A stretch of DNA of 64,000 bases from Trichosphaerium sp. ATCC 40318 (Eukaryota > Discosea > Flabellinia > Trichosidae), in NCBI GenBank assembly GCA_038496445.1, contig JALMLS010000484.1:1-64000 (forward strand). Reading direction: 5' to 3'. Below are positions 1 through 9,615 of this stretch, piece after piece. The notes under the pieces are model-generated. The model had not been told where the DNA came from. It worked only from the letters and a program-made list of their open reading frames with translations, and made no database searches. The translations under genes and the position numbers were made by a program. Position 1 is the first letter of the stretch; every line of letters begins with the position of its first letter.

Positions 1-150
1 CCGTACTTAACCCGTATGGGTTCCGTACTTTGACCGTACAAACCCGTACGTGACCCGTACTTTTGTCCCGTACGTAAACCCGTACGGGTTCCATATGTTT
101 GACCCGTACTCTACCCGTACGGGTTACGTACGGGATCGTACGGGTAGAGT
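1..150. repeat. Palindromic CCCGTACGGGT iteron cluster, left edge
   Basis: The core CCCGTACGGGT and one-base variants recur many times, linked by TTTTGAC, TCAA or TCTA spacers. Each core is self-complementary. The same motif returns at 949-1134, 2803-2835 and, more diverged, at 6128-6310. No coding potential is credible here. It could be protein-binding sites of a transposon end or a dispersed satellite; the sequence does not decide between them. The array is cut by the window start. Confidence 0.85.
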
Positions 151-349
151 ACAATTAAATAATATGAAAAATTGAATTTTGGATACAGAACATACTCCTC
201 TTTTTTCCATACAATGTATGTATTACACATATATCACATGTTGTGCCAAAACCACAACCATCAGTATACACTTGCAATCAAAAAAAAATTTGGCCATCAA
301 ATTTGTTTGGATTTGGCAATCAAAATCCAAAAAAAAAAATTACTGCATA

Positions 350-984
350 AATGGCAGCTTGTAATCGTAAGGTACAAAAACATGTATTATTAATAGATGA
401 GGGTGTTTTAAGGTTATTAGGGCATTTACTTAAAAAGTAGAGGAGAAAACTTAATAAAGTGCAAAATGTAGCTTTTTGCTGAATTTTGTTGTTTTATTGA
501 ATAACTTTGGTCTGACTGTACGAACTGCTCAGAAAATGTAGCATTAGGTATATTTAGGTATGATGCATGGTTTCATGGTGGTTTGGGGATCAACTCACCA
601 TTTTTAGGCAAAAACGACAGAAAATATGTATTTGGAGTAGTTTAAGGATATTATGGCCTAATAGCTCTATTAAACCACTTTTTAAAGGCGATTATGGGTT
701 TCAAGCATTTTCTGAAATAGTCGTTAAGTTGTGGATATTAAGTTGGGTTTTAGGACAATTAAGGCATGATGTCTAAAATATCTCCTCAAACAGGTTAAAA
801 ACATGGTCATTTAGTGGTAATGGGGTTGTAATGTAATGTAATGTATTGTAATGTGTTGTAATGTAAATGTACTTGTAAAAGTTAAGAAAACAATAAACCA
901 ATCCATCGTTTTTACTATTTTGTGTACACGCTTATAACTGCCGACACATATTTTGACCCGTACCTAACCCGTACGGGTTCTGTA
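350..984 (+). repeat. Long inverted repeat 1, left arm
   Basis: This arm is the near-perfect reverse complement of 2802-3428; the pairing can be followed from ATGGCAGCTTGTAATC at 351 to the GGGTTCTGT at 975-983. Differences are a few substitutions and an extra run of TGTAATG-type units near 830-850. Both arms contain the same 69-codon open frame (567-776 and its mirror at 3002-3211), which is explained by the duplication and is not evidence of a gene. Confidence 0.85.
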
Positions 985-1134
985 CTTTTGACCCGTACTC
1001 AACCCGTACGGAACCCGTACTTTTGACCCGTACTCAACCCGTACGGAACCCGTACTTTTGACCCGTACTCAACCCATACGGGATCCGTACTTTTTGACCT
1101 GTACTCTACCCGTACATTATCTGTACTCCCGATT
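949..1134. repeat. 35-bp tandem iterons with CCCGTACGG cores
   Basis: Repeat units starting GACCCGTACTCAACCC begin at about 990, 1025 and 1060, an exact 35-bp period, followed by decayed copies to 1134. Each unit holds two or three CCGTAC cores. The array begins inside the end of inverted-repeat arm 1 and continues into the spacer, so it marks the arm boundary. Confidence 0.85.
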
Positions 1135-1184
1135 TTACTACTGGTTATGTATTGTAATAAATTGTTTTTTTCTTTTTCTTTATA

Positions 1185-1480
1185 AAGTGGTGTTTTATGC
1201 ATGCTCAAAACATGTGATATGCGTGGCAAATATGTGTGCCCAAAACGTGCCCAAAAAGTGGAAAATAAATGTGCCTAAAACGTGCCCAAAACATAGATAA
1301 TAAACGTGCCCAAAACGTGCGATTTGCGTGGCCAGCATGTGGAAGAGAAACATGCCTTTTGTGTGGGAAAAAAACACGCCCAAAACGTGTCCAAAACGTG
1401 TCTTTTGTGTGGAAAATAAATGTGCCCAAAAGGTGCCCAAAACATGTGATTTGCGTTCTGTCCGATTCCACCACTGTGGT
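1185..1480 (+). repeat. GTGCCCAAAAC short-repeat cluster A
   Basis: About twenty imperfect copies of an 11-bp unit, GTGCCCAAAAC, alternate with a longer unit related to GTGTGGAAAATAAAC. The cluster ends in TCCGATTCCACCACTGTGG. It is the reverse complement of 3971-4160 and resembles the copy at 5300-5531. Overlapping open frames rich in Cys, Pro and Lys here are translations of the repeat, not proteins. Confidence 0.8.
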
Positions 1481-1675
1481 CATTTTTTTTGGGTGTTATT
1501 GAAAAAGATGGGAAAAATAAGACTAATTGGATGGAAATGCTGCATAAATACAGAAGAAAAGTGATTGGATGGGATGAAAAGTATAAAAGCAACAAACACC
1601 AGTACAACAATGAGTTTTTTCCTAATTTTTTTTGTAATTAAAATGTCTTTTAACTTCCCTTTGTGTGCTTTCAGT

Positions 1676-2040
1676 GTGGAACATTCAGTGATGGAAAAGG
1701 CTTCATATCTTTATTTGCTATTTGTAGTGCTCACAACAAAGTTAACACGAAAATTATTTTTGGAGTAATAAAACAAAAAATGAAATGTGTGGTCTACAGC
1801 ATATTAGAGATTCTACAGTTGGTATGTTATTAAAAACTCAATTTAGTTTTTGTCATATTATACTAACAACATTTTACAGGCAAAACCAAGAAACAAATGC
1901 ACATAATATGCACTCAACCTCCAAAACCTTGCAGTCACAAATGCAAACGCCAAAGCATGAACCCATTGATGTTGATACCACAACATTTAATTTACAACTC
2001 ACCTTCCTTTGCCTTCAAAAAAATCAGTGAAGAATGACAA
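1676..2040 (+). pseudogene. Possible transposon coding remnant, Cys-rich
   Basis: One frame from 1676 reads about 50 codons without a stop (CGTFSDGKGFISLFAICSAH and onward) up to a candidate donor at 1823. A second open stretch at about 1880-2035 contains CTQPPKPCSHKCKR, a pattern like a zinc-binding knuckle. The two are separated by an AT-rich, intron-like stretch ending in TTTTACAG, but the phases do not agree in my join. I do not recognise the family. It may be a decayed transposase fragment or chance. Confidence 0.25.
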
Positions 2041-2177
2041 CAATGCTGTATCAACCCATTTTAATGTACTTGAAGTCAGAGGTATTGATTTGGTAAATGA
2101 GGCTGTATGGTGTTCATTACAATACATAACACAAAGAGGTTTGGTACAATTATTACAAACTTTACATAAAATTATCC

Positions 2178-2409
2178 ACATAAACAATACCAGTTTATAT
2201 CAACCAACTTCATGTTTTTGCCATTTTGCGTGCTTTTTTCACCAATTCTACCTTATTGTAAATACTTAAGCAAGAACTTACCTAATTAGGCAAAAAATCT
2301 CAAATCCAATAATCGTCTTTAAAAAGGAGTTTAATGGAGTTATTGAGCCATAATATCCTTAAACTACCCTAAATACCTATTTTCTATTGTTTTTGCCTTA
2401 AAAAGGGGC
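2178..2409. repeat. Inverted repeat 2, left arm
   Basis: The stretch from CATAAACAATACCAGTTTAT at 2179 onward pairs in reverse complement with 5537-5771. Identity is visibly lower than for inverted repeat 1, with several small indels, so this pair is probably older. The inner part (about 2290-2450) is also a diverged copy of the block within arms 350-984 and 2802-3428. Confidence 0.75.
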
Positions 2410-2801
2410 ACAAACCCCAAACCACCACAAAACCATGCATCATACCTAATAGTGGGCCATACTTTGGTTTTTAAAGGATTTGTACTAGTAGACCTGAGTT
2501 ATTCACGAAAAATAGGAAAATCAAGAAATTGTTGGTTTTTGGGTATTTTTAGATTTTCATGTACTTTTTAAAGCCATGCCAATATAAACCTAACTATTGC
2601 TTACTTGGGTGAAAATACGTGTTTTATTGTTAACGATCAGAGACGATCAGCTTTGGGGTGAGATGGTTGAGTTTTGAGTTTGTCAATTTTTTATTTGTAT
2701 TTTTCTCCAAATTTCTATTAAGGACAGGTCATGGTTAAAACACACAAATGGCACGTTTTGGACACATTTATTGCAAATTTCCAACATGTGAATGGCACGT
2801 T

Positions 2802-3428
2802 TACAGAACCCATACGGGTTAGGTACGGGTCAAAATATGTGTCGGCAGTTATAATTGTGTACACAAAATAGTAAAAACGATGGATTGGTTTATTGTTTTC
2901 TTAACTATTACAAGTACATTTACATTACAACACATTACAATACATTACAGTACATTACAACCCCATTACCACTAAATGACCATGCTGTTTGAGGAGATAT
3001 TTTAGACATCATGCCTTAATTGTCCTAAAACCCAACTTAATATCCACAACTTAATGACTATTTCAGAAAATGCTTGAAACCCATAATCACCTTTAAAAAG
3101 TGGTTTAATAGAGCTATTAGGCCATAATATCCTTAAACTACTCCAAATACATATTTTCTGTCGTTTTTGCCTAAAAATGGTGAGTTGATCCCCAAACCAC
3201 CATGAAACCATGCATCATACCTAAATATACCTAATGCTACATTTTCTGAGCAGTTCATACAGTCAGACCAAAGTTATTCAATAAAACAACAAAATTCAGC
3301 AAAAAGCTACATTTTGCACTTTATTAAGTTTTCTCCTCTACTTTTTAAGTAAATGCCCTAATAACCTTAAAACACCCTCATCTATTAATAATACATGTTT
3401 TTGTACCTTACGATTACAAGCTGCCATT
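2802..3428 (-). repeat. Long inverted repeat 1, right arm
   Basis: Near-identical reverse complement of 350-984. The inner end carries a single CCCATACGGGTTAGGTACGG iteron at about 2809-2828, matching the first iteron inside the left arm. The outer end stops at AAGCTGCCAT (3427). This arm lies within the second inverted-repeat pair, so the two pairs are interlocked rather than simply nested. Confidence 0.85.
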
Positions 3429-3624
3429 GACAGTGATATGGATTACACATGTAACTAAATAAAATATTTTTTGGGGACATCATGAAGCACATCAAAGTTA
3501 ATTACATGCAAACTGTCAATACTGCATATACACAATATGCAATTCTACCATGACATGGAATGATGTACAATCCAGGATTTTTCAAGAGTGTAAACAATTT
3601 GTTTTAAGTGGAATGATCTGGTAC

Positions 3625-3805
3625 TTGTTAACGATTGGAGGAGATCAGCTTTGGGGTGAGATGGTTGAGTTTTGAGTTTTATTTTCAATTTTGGTCAAAT
3701 TTCTATTAAGGTTAAAACATGCAAATGACACGTTTTGGGCACATTTATTGCAAATATACAACATGTGAATGGCATGTTTTAAGCATGCATATTTTGTCCA
3801 ATTCC
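3625..3805 (+). repeat. Dispersed direct repeat (CAGCTTTGGGGTGAGATGG block)
   Basis: The block starts near AGATCAGCTTTGGGGTGAGA, runs through an AAATTTCTATTAAGG segment and ends in GGCACG/TTTTGGGCAC-type units. Copies in the same orientation lie at about 2630-2801 and, for the second half, 4180-4370. A reverse copy of the AAATTTCTATTAAGGACAGG part lies at 5510-5535. It seems to be the flank of the short-repeat clusters and was duplicated with them. Confidence 0.7.
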
Positions 3806-3970
3806 ACCACAGATTTACTGGAGTTTTTTGATTTTTGTGAGAATTGCAGCCACCAAATACCTAGGCTTTACTTTGTCTCCTTTCTACACCTTAACTTTTG
3901 ATTTTCATGCAGCACTTACCAAAATTACCAAATCTCTCAATTCATTTTTTTTTTTTTAAAAACAAATCTC

Positions 3971-4160
3971 CAGTGGTGGAATTGGACAGAACGCAAATCA
4001 CACATTTTGGGCACATTTTGGGCATGTTTATTTTCCACACAAAAGACACGTTTTGGACACATTTTGGGCACATTTTTTTTCCACACAAAAGGCACGTTTC
4101 TCTTCCACATGCTGGCCACACAAATCGCACATTTTGGGCACACATAAAACACCACTTTTT
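3971..4160 (-). repeat. GTGCCCAAAAC short-repeat cluster B
   Basis: Reverse-complement copy of cluster A. It opens with CCAGTGGTGGAATTGGACAG and closes with CACATAAAACACCACTTTTT, which mirrors the AAAGTGGTGTTTTATGCATG at the start of cluster A. A further partial copy runs 4215-4370 and ends again in the TCCGATTCCACCACTG boundary. The fixed boundary motif suggests that the cluster is a discrete unit. Confidence 0.75.
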
Positions 4161-4256
4161 AGAGGAAAAATTTTTTTATTTTGAATTTTTCTCCAAATTT
4201 CTATTAAGGACAGGTCATGGTTAAAACACGCAAATGGCACGTTTTGGGCACGTTTA

Positions 4257-4778
4257 TTGCAAATATACAACGCACAAATGGCACGTTTTGGACACGTTTT
4301 GGCACGTTTATTTTCCACACAAATGACATGTTTTAGGCACGCGTATTTTGTCCGATTCCACCACTGTCTCAATTCATGGAAACTCTATGTTAAAACTACT
4401 TTATATACTGATTTATGGGAATTTGGATTGTCTAATATAGGCAATGTTTGTTTTAACCAATGGTATAAGCTAGCTAAAAGTGTCAAAATAACCCTTACAC
4501 AAAGGTACACCAAAGTGTCTGATATTGTCAAACACAATACACCCAAACCCTCTGAGGTCAAATGGCCTCCCACATTACAATCAATGAGAGATAAAGAATG
4601 GAAGGTTCATAATATGTTAAAATCTGTCAGCTTCCTTAGAGGAGCCAACAGGCCACAGGATATTCTTTGGCATTTTTTATTAAAATTACTACCAGTTAGG
4701 CATTCTGATTCCCAATACCCATTGCAACATCATTGTCTCTTTTTTGAGTGGGATTTTGCTAGAGCTATTGGTACATAG
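4257..4778 (+). CDS. Unrecognised open frame inside the repeat island
   Basis: The frame is open for 173 codons from the ATG at 4257. The first 38 or so codons are translated short repeat, so the credible part begins near 4370 (residues such as SWKLYVKTTLYTDLWEFGL). It ends with FFEWDFARAIGT and a stop at 4776-4778. Its middle has a W-x-F-x3-K-x-LPVR pattern that faintly recalls the zf-RVT region after reverse transcriptase in LINE elements. That resemblance is weak and from memory only. Amino-acid composition is protein-like, unlike the surrounding repeats. It is likely a transposon or captured-gene fragment; no start or intron structure could be settled. Confidence 0.35.
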   Translation: MQIYNAQMARFGHVLARLFSTQMTCFRHAYFVRFHHCLNSWKLYVKTTLYTDLWEFGLSNIGNVCFNQWYKLAKSVKITLTQRYTKVSDIVKHNTPKPSEVKWPPTLQSMRDKEWKVHNMLKSVSFLRGANRPQDILWHFLLKLLPVRHSDSQYPLQHHCLFFEWDFARAIGT

Positions 4779-4871
4779 GAAAAAGCTATTCATATCAGCT
4801 TTATTATGCATTGTATATGAAAAAGTCATAATTCTCTTATCCACAACCAAGAAATTCCTCCTACTCACAAA

Positions 4872-5204
4872 GTGATGCAAAACATTTTGATAGCAATGAA
4901 CATTGACAACTTCCAATGTGAATCTCTACCAAATGAAGACAAGTTTACAAAAGTTGGTTGCTACTGGAAAGCTACCAACTGGCTGGCTGACTTCAAAGAC
5001 ATTTGGGAGGATTGGGGCGCTGGTTTACCTCCACCTCCTGATCCCCCACCTTTACCACCTATTAATCCTCAAAATACTTATATTAACAAGCATTCCATCA
5101 ATCTAACCCAACCTTTAGTTAGGAAAAGTAGGCAAAGACACAATTATTACTCAGACTATGAAAGCTCAGATGAATGGGATGATGACCTCTTCTTTGATCT
5201 ATAA
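4872..5204 (+). CDS. Unrecognised open frame with Pro-rich linker and acidic tail
   Basis: This 110-residue frame follows the previous one by 94 bp and may be a further exon or a second product of the same element. It has an N-terminal globular-looking stretch with a W-rich segment (CYWKATNWLADFKDIWEDW), a proline run (GLPPPPDPPPLPP), a basic patch (RKSRQRH) and an acidic C-terminus with SDYESSDEWDDD. That layout would fit a nucleic-acid-associated protein, but no family is recognised. It lies just inside the right arm of inverted repeat 2. Confidence 0.35.
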   Translation: MMQNILIAMNIDNFQCESLPNEDKFTKVGCYWKATNWLADFKDIWEDWGAGLPPPPDPPPLPPINPQNTYINKHSINLTQPLVRKSRQRHNYYSDYESSDEWDDDLFFDL

Positions 5205-5299
5205 ACAATACATGTAATTTACCATGTAATACAATGCATGTGTGGTTATTGTTGTCCACAGCACAATAAACCCACCCAAAAAAATAAAAATTTTGTGTG

Positions 5300-5531
5300 A
5301 ATTGTGAAATTGAACATATGACATGTTTTAAACACATGTATTTTATGGTAGGTACAATGGTGGAATTGGACAAAATACTTGTGCTCAAAATGTGCCATAT
5401 GCATGGAAAATATACATGCTTAAAACTTGCCCAAAATGTGCCCAAAACGTGCCATTCACATGTTGTATATTTGCAATAAATGTGCCCAAAATGCCATATG
5501 CATGTTTTAACCATGACCTGTCCTTAATAGA
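5300..5531 (+). repeat. GTGCCCAAAAC short-repeat cluster C
   Basis: Diverged third cluster with ATGGTGGAATTGGACAAAAT at its left part and TGCCCAAAATGTGCCCAAAA units following. It ends in the reverse copy of the AAATTTCTATTAAGGACAGG block. It leads directly into the right arm of inverted repeat 2. Confidence 0.7.
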
Positions 5532-5536
5532 AATTT

Positions 5537-5771
5537 GGCCTTTTTAAAGCAAAAACAATAAAAAATAGGTATTTAGGGTAGATTAAGGATATTATGGCTC
5601 AATAACTCCATTAAACCCTTTTTAAAGATGATGATTGGATTTGATTTAAGATTTTTTGCCTAATGAGATAAGTTCTTGCTTAAGTATTTACAATAAGGCA
5701 GGATTGGCAAAAAAGCAGGCAAAATGGCAAAAACATGGAGTTGGTTGATATAAACTGGGTATTGTTTATGT
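5537..5771. repeat. Inverted repeat 2, right arm
   Basis: Reverse complement of 2178-2409 with moderate divergence; the outer end is AGTTGGTTGATATAAACTGG followed by ATTGTTTATG (5761-5770). Beyond 5771 the similarity stops. Confidence 0.75.
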
Positions 5772-5939
5772 AGACCATTTGGCAGTGTAGAAATTCATCA
5801 ATAAAATACAGCATACCCAGAACTTTACACCAATGGTGCTTCTTCTGTTTTCCTAGCAAATAGTGTTAGCTATTTTATATGTAGAGTGTACGATAAAGAT
5901 GGTTGTTATGTAGTAGTACGCGCTATCCAGTTTTTTTGA

Positions 5940-6127
5940 ACAATAATCATTAAATATTGTAAAGAAAACCTACTGACACCTGAAGAAGTGCAAATCAAAA
6001 CTGAAATGTTAGAGGTATGCCAGTACCAAACATGTGTAATAAGCGATGTTAGATATGTAAGGCAAATAGGGGTGACATTGCAGGCATTAAACCATGTTCT
6101 GACAAAGTTCATTCATTTGGTATTTAA
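5940..6127 (+). pseudogene. Open coding-like fragment beside the iteron array
   Basis: After a TGA at 5937 the frame is open to the iteron array and reads like protein (for example KENLLTPEEVQIKTEMLEVC and then VRQIGVTLQALNHVL). At 6128 it runs into the 36-bp repeats, which stay open in this frame to 6308. It may be a terminal exon of a transposon gene or the interrupted end of an older gene. No family is recognised. Confidence 0.25.
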
Positions 6128-6310
6128 TAGAGTACAGGTCAAAAAGTACGTATCCTGTACAGGTAGAGTACAGGTCAAAAAGTACATATCCTGTACAGGT
6201 AGAGTACAGGTCAAAAAGTACATATCCCATACAGGTAGAGTAGGGTCAAAAGTATGGAACCCATACGAATTTTGTACAGATAAAAAGTACAAAACCCGTA
6301 CAGGTTAAGA
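6128..6310. repeat. 36-bp tandem iterons, diverged GTACAGG type
   Basis: Units starting AGAGTACAGGTCAAAAAGTA recur at a period of 36 bp from about 6128, with a GTACAGGT core in place of GTACGGGT. The array closes the repeat island; the first conventional gene ends 100 bp further on. Confidence 0.8.
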
Positions 6311-6408
6311 CATAAAAAGCCCATAGTATTCTTTATCATCAGTTTACAAAAAAATCCAAACCAAAATCAATGCTAAAAGCTTTACAAGTTACAATTTATT
6401 GCATACAA

Positions 6409-8030
6409 CTATGGTGTATCTAGTATTTGTTGTTTTAATGTTTCAACTTGAGTTGTTAACTCTGAGAATATTTCATCAGCAGGAGCTCTACGACAATCCT
6501 TGAATCCTTGACCTACAAATATTGGAGCAACCATTGCATTACCTGGCATTTACTGAGAATTGAGGTACAAATGAACCACACATACCTCTACTGGCAGCTT
6601 CCCGCATAATGTTCATACACAAATTATGCTGGACAGGAAACAATGGTATGTCCACACTATTAGCATCTGCTTGTTGTACATACTGGTTGGCAAGCGCACG
6701 GGCAGGCCGACCAGTGAAAGATCTGGTAAGGACAGTCGACACCTGCTCCTCTTTTAATACTTTTTTGTAACTGTCTTGCAGTCCACTTTCATCCGCCTCC
6801 ATGAACGCTGTGCCCATCATTACACCTAAACGCTATTGTAAGCCATCACAACTGCACTGGAGACATGCACACCATCAGCACCGAGTATACATGACGCGAG
6901 TATGGAACGACCATCCATTATACCGCCACAAGCAATGATAGGCACTTGTGGAAGCTCCTTGCGCACCAGAGGCACCAACACAAAGTGGCCAAGCATGTTT
7001 GTCTCCTTGAACTCGTCTGCTAGAAACACAGCACGTTGACCACCCGCTTCAAGTCCTGAGAGTATGAATAAGTTCAAGCGGTGACAAAAACGGAAAAAAC
7101 AAAGACGACAGACAACATTGGTTGATACCACTGCACTCTTTGTGAATAACGAACCTTGTACTACCAACACATCTGCACCAGCATTCTCAAACATCTTGGC
7201 CTCCTTGACACAAGTGCAGGTTCCGAGTATCATAATGTCGTTTTTCTTACACTAAAAAAACAGAGATTCAAGTCAACATAAACAAGCACTATCAAACATG
7301 GATGGTTATATAGCTTACCTTTAGAATAGCCTTGAAGGAAGGAATGCCGAATGAGAATTGCACAACGGGTACTTTCTCTTGTATGCAGACATCCAGCTTT
7401 TCAGCAAAGTAGGGAAACATTTGTGAGGTTAGATCTACACGTCTCTTCTTTTGTGGAGGTTCTTGCAATCTCAGTTAAACAACCGGTATATTTAGAACAT
7501 TTTACATACCTGTGTCGAGTATACCTTGATCGACAGCCACCTTGAGGAGCAGCTTTCGCGATACTTCCACTTTTCTTTGCAAGACTTGTTTGTCCGACAT
7601 GCCATGGTCGTAAGGAACCAATAGATTAACACCAAAAGGCTGAGAGAGTTAGTTAGGCAGAGCAATTTAAAAATAAATCAACTATATCCTGTCAAAAAAG
7701 GCAGGCATCGTAATGCGTTTATTACGAAAGCTGTTTTTGAGAGTAAAAAAAGTTGAAAAGGCGATTACCTTGTCGGTTAATTTTGCAATTTGACGAATAT
7801 TCGTTCTTAGTTCTTCTGGTTCGAGTACGCCAGCACCAAATATACCCAACCCACCCTTATTAGACACGGCGGCTACTAGCGCAGGCGTAGCTATAATTTC
7901 GTTCTAAAAAACAAATGTGAAAACCTAAAACCACGCGTTGTGTGCGTACTGTGATGGCCAGAGTCATAGGCGCGAGCACTATGGGGTACTCTATGCCAAG
8001 TGCTTCTGTAAGCTTGGTTTTAGGCCACAT
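6409..8030 (-). CDS. Nitronate monooxygenase-like flavoprotein
   Basis: Flavin enzyme of the nitronate monooxygenase (2-nitropropane dioxygenase) family, which oxidises alkyl nitronates using FMN and oxygen. The N-terminus reads MWPKTKLTEALGIEYPIVLA followed by APMTLAIT. Next come AAVSNKGGLGIFGAG, a GVNLLVPYDHG segment, VPVVQFSFGIPS, the phosphate-binding IIACGGIMDGRS and GADGVHVSSA, then MMGTAF. The last exon gives VAPIFVGQGFKDCRRAP and ends in QQILDTP. At least six short introns are needed; the donor before the last exon is GTATGTGTGG. It shares a 238-bp divergent promoter with the Rab gene. The family is confident; the true substrate is not known. Confidence 0.88.
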
Positions 8031-8268
8031 TGTAGCTCTTGCGATAATAGATGTTTTGATACGTATTGCTTGAAGTCTATGTAAAACTACTTCACAGTTT
8101 TACAAAAAAACCGAATTTACATTTTTTTGCGAGTTAAACGACCAGCGTTGAATATCTGTGGTGACTTTTGTGACGCTTTATTTGAACAGTAGCGAAGTAA
8201 ACGTCTAAAACGTGAGTCAAATTTGAAAAGAACCTCCGTGAGCTTACGACGCGCTTAGGTAACGCAAG

Positions 8269-9419
8269 ATGGCAGATTATGTGCCTCAAGAAATAAAGAT
8301 TAAGGTTGTGGTAGTGGGGAACGCTGGAGCCGGTAAAACAGTGCGAACAATCAATGCTTTTACATTTTACTAAAACCAAGACGTAGAGTATAGTGCGTAG
8401 GTACACGGGAAACAAGTACTCGACGAATTACCTACCAACTGTATGTTGTGGAATTTTCGCTTCTGTTTTTACATAGGTTTTCTCACTGGCGTTGTAGATT
8501 GGCGTAGACTTCGCGACAAAGAAGCTAACAGTACCAGTTGGCAATAAAAAAATAACAGTGTCACTTCAGTTGTGGTAAGTCCCGTTTTCGTTTGTTTTTT
8601 TTTTCAAATGGATAACGCGCCTTGTAACTTACAATAATGTGTAGGGACATTGCCGGGTATGTAGAAACTCACCACTGAGCGTTTGACTTGCCCAAGCGTA
8701 CCCCTTTTTACGGGACTGGGACATTACCAAGCCGTCACGGCCGTCTAACTAACTGTTTACCCTATAGACAGGAGCGATTCGGATCCATGACGAGCATATA
8801 CTATCGTGCTGCAAAGGGAGCAATCATTGTGTTTGATCTGACAAATGAAAAGACATTTAAAGCTGTGGATAACTGGTATAATGACATTAAACAAAAAGTT
8901 GACACATGTACGGCCCCATCGTATTTTTGTTTGTTGAGTTTGTTCTATTATCAAATTAACAATGACATGCAGCAAACATTCCAACAATGTTACTTGGCAA
9001 CAAGGTATGCTTGATCCTAGCCGTCGTTCAAGGTGTGCCATCTAATATACCGTGTAATAGGTAGATTTAATCACAAACACTGTGCAAGCTTGTGTTTCAG
9101 ACGCAGACGTAGATAGCCTGGCCGGGGAGAAGGAGTTTATTGGGTGGTATGCACCAACAAGACATTAATTCCTTTTCACTTTTATTTGTGTGGGTCGTGA
9201 TGTCATATAGTAACCTCTGTGCTGTGTAGGAACAAGACATCCGCAAAGAAGAACCTTAATATTGACAAGGCGATGGAAGAGCTGGTTACAAACATTGTCG
9301 CACAGATGGACATCGGACGGGAGCCCGATCAAGACCACGAGATTGTGCGCGTCTCGTCTAGAAGAAACGGAAGCAGGCCTACTCAAGCAAATAGCGAGCC
9401 AGGATGTTGCTGGAAATAA
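8269..9419 (+). CDS. Rab32/38-like small GTPase
   Basis: Membrane-traffic GTPase. The P-loop is GNAGAGKT, switch I is PTIGVDF, and G3 reads LWDIAGQERF. The DIAGQ in place of DTAGQ is typical of Rab32/Rab38/Rab29. G4 is GNKVDL and G5 is TSAKKN. The EFIGW stretch before TSAK is another Rab32-subfamily mark. The C-terminus ends in GCCWK, a CCXX geranylgeranylation signal. Six introns split about 215 residues; the first lies directly after the GKT codon. In animals Rab32 proteins act on lysosome-related organelles, mitochondria and autophagy; that role here is inferred from the family. The start at 8269 is preceded by AACGCAAG, and no upstream in-frame ATG is needed. Confidence 0.9.
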
Positions 9420-9615
9420 GTGTAAATAGTAGCTGTAAAAAAAACCAACAAGAACATTTTTTCATATTAATACCAAGGCTAAAAATACTTGACACTTTTT
9501 TTGACGTCATTTCAGCGCCAAATTAGCGGAATTTCTAGCGGAACCTATCACCTTTAGCAACTTTATCAACCGCCTATTTCTCCCACATATAAGCCTATTT
9601 GCAACCGAGAAGACC

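Larger units (their letters stand above)
350..5771. mobile_element. Composite transposon-like island with interlocked inverted repeats
   Basis: Two inverted-repeat pairs overlap. One pair is 350-984 with 2802-3428, about 630 bp per arm. The other is 2178-2409 with 5537-5771, about 233 bp per arm. A block of about 170-200 bp, centred on a CATAATATCCTTAAACTAC-like core, is shared by all four arms, so both pairs belong to one repeat family. Iterons and short-repeat clusters sit between them. No transposase with recognisable DDE or tyrosine-recombinase motifs could be read, and I saw no clear target-site duplication. The best inference is nested or rearranged copies of one non-autonomous family. 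Confidence 0.6.

Noticed and set aside
567-776. 69-codon frame repeated in mirror image at 3002-3211
   Set aside because: Duplicated because it lies in the inverted-repeat arms; composition is not protein-like and there is no independent support.
1205-1610. Several overlapping open frames of 80-110 codons rich in Cys, His, Trp and Phe
   Set aside because: They are translations of the GTGCCCAAAAC repeat in different frames and strands; the same nonsense peptides recur at 3898-4372.
1-6310. Telomeric or subtelomeric array
   Set aside because: The repeats are interstitial, palindromic and 35-36 bp apart; no TTAGGG-like unit is present.
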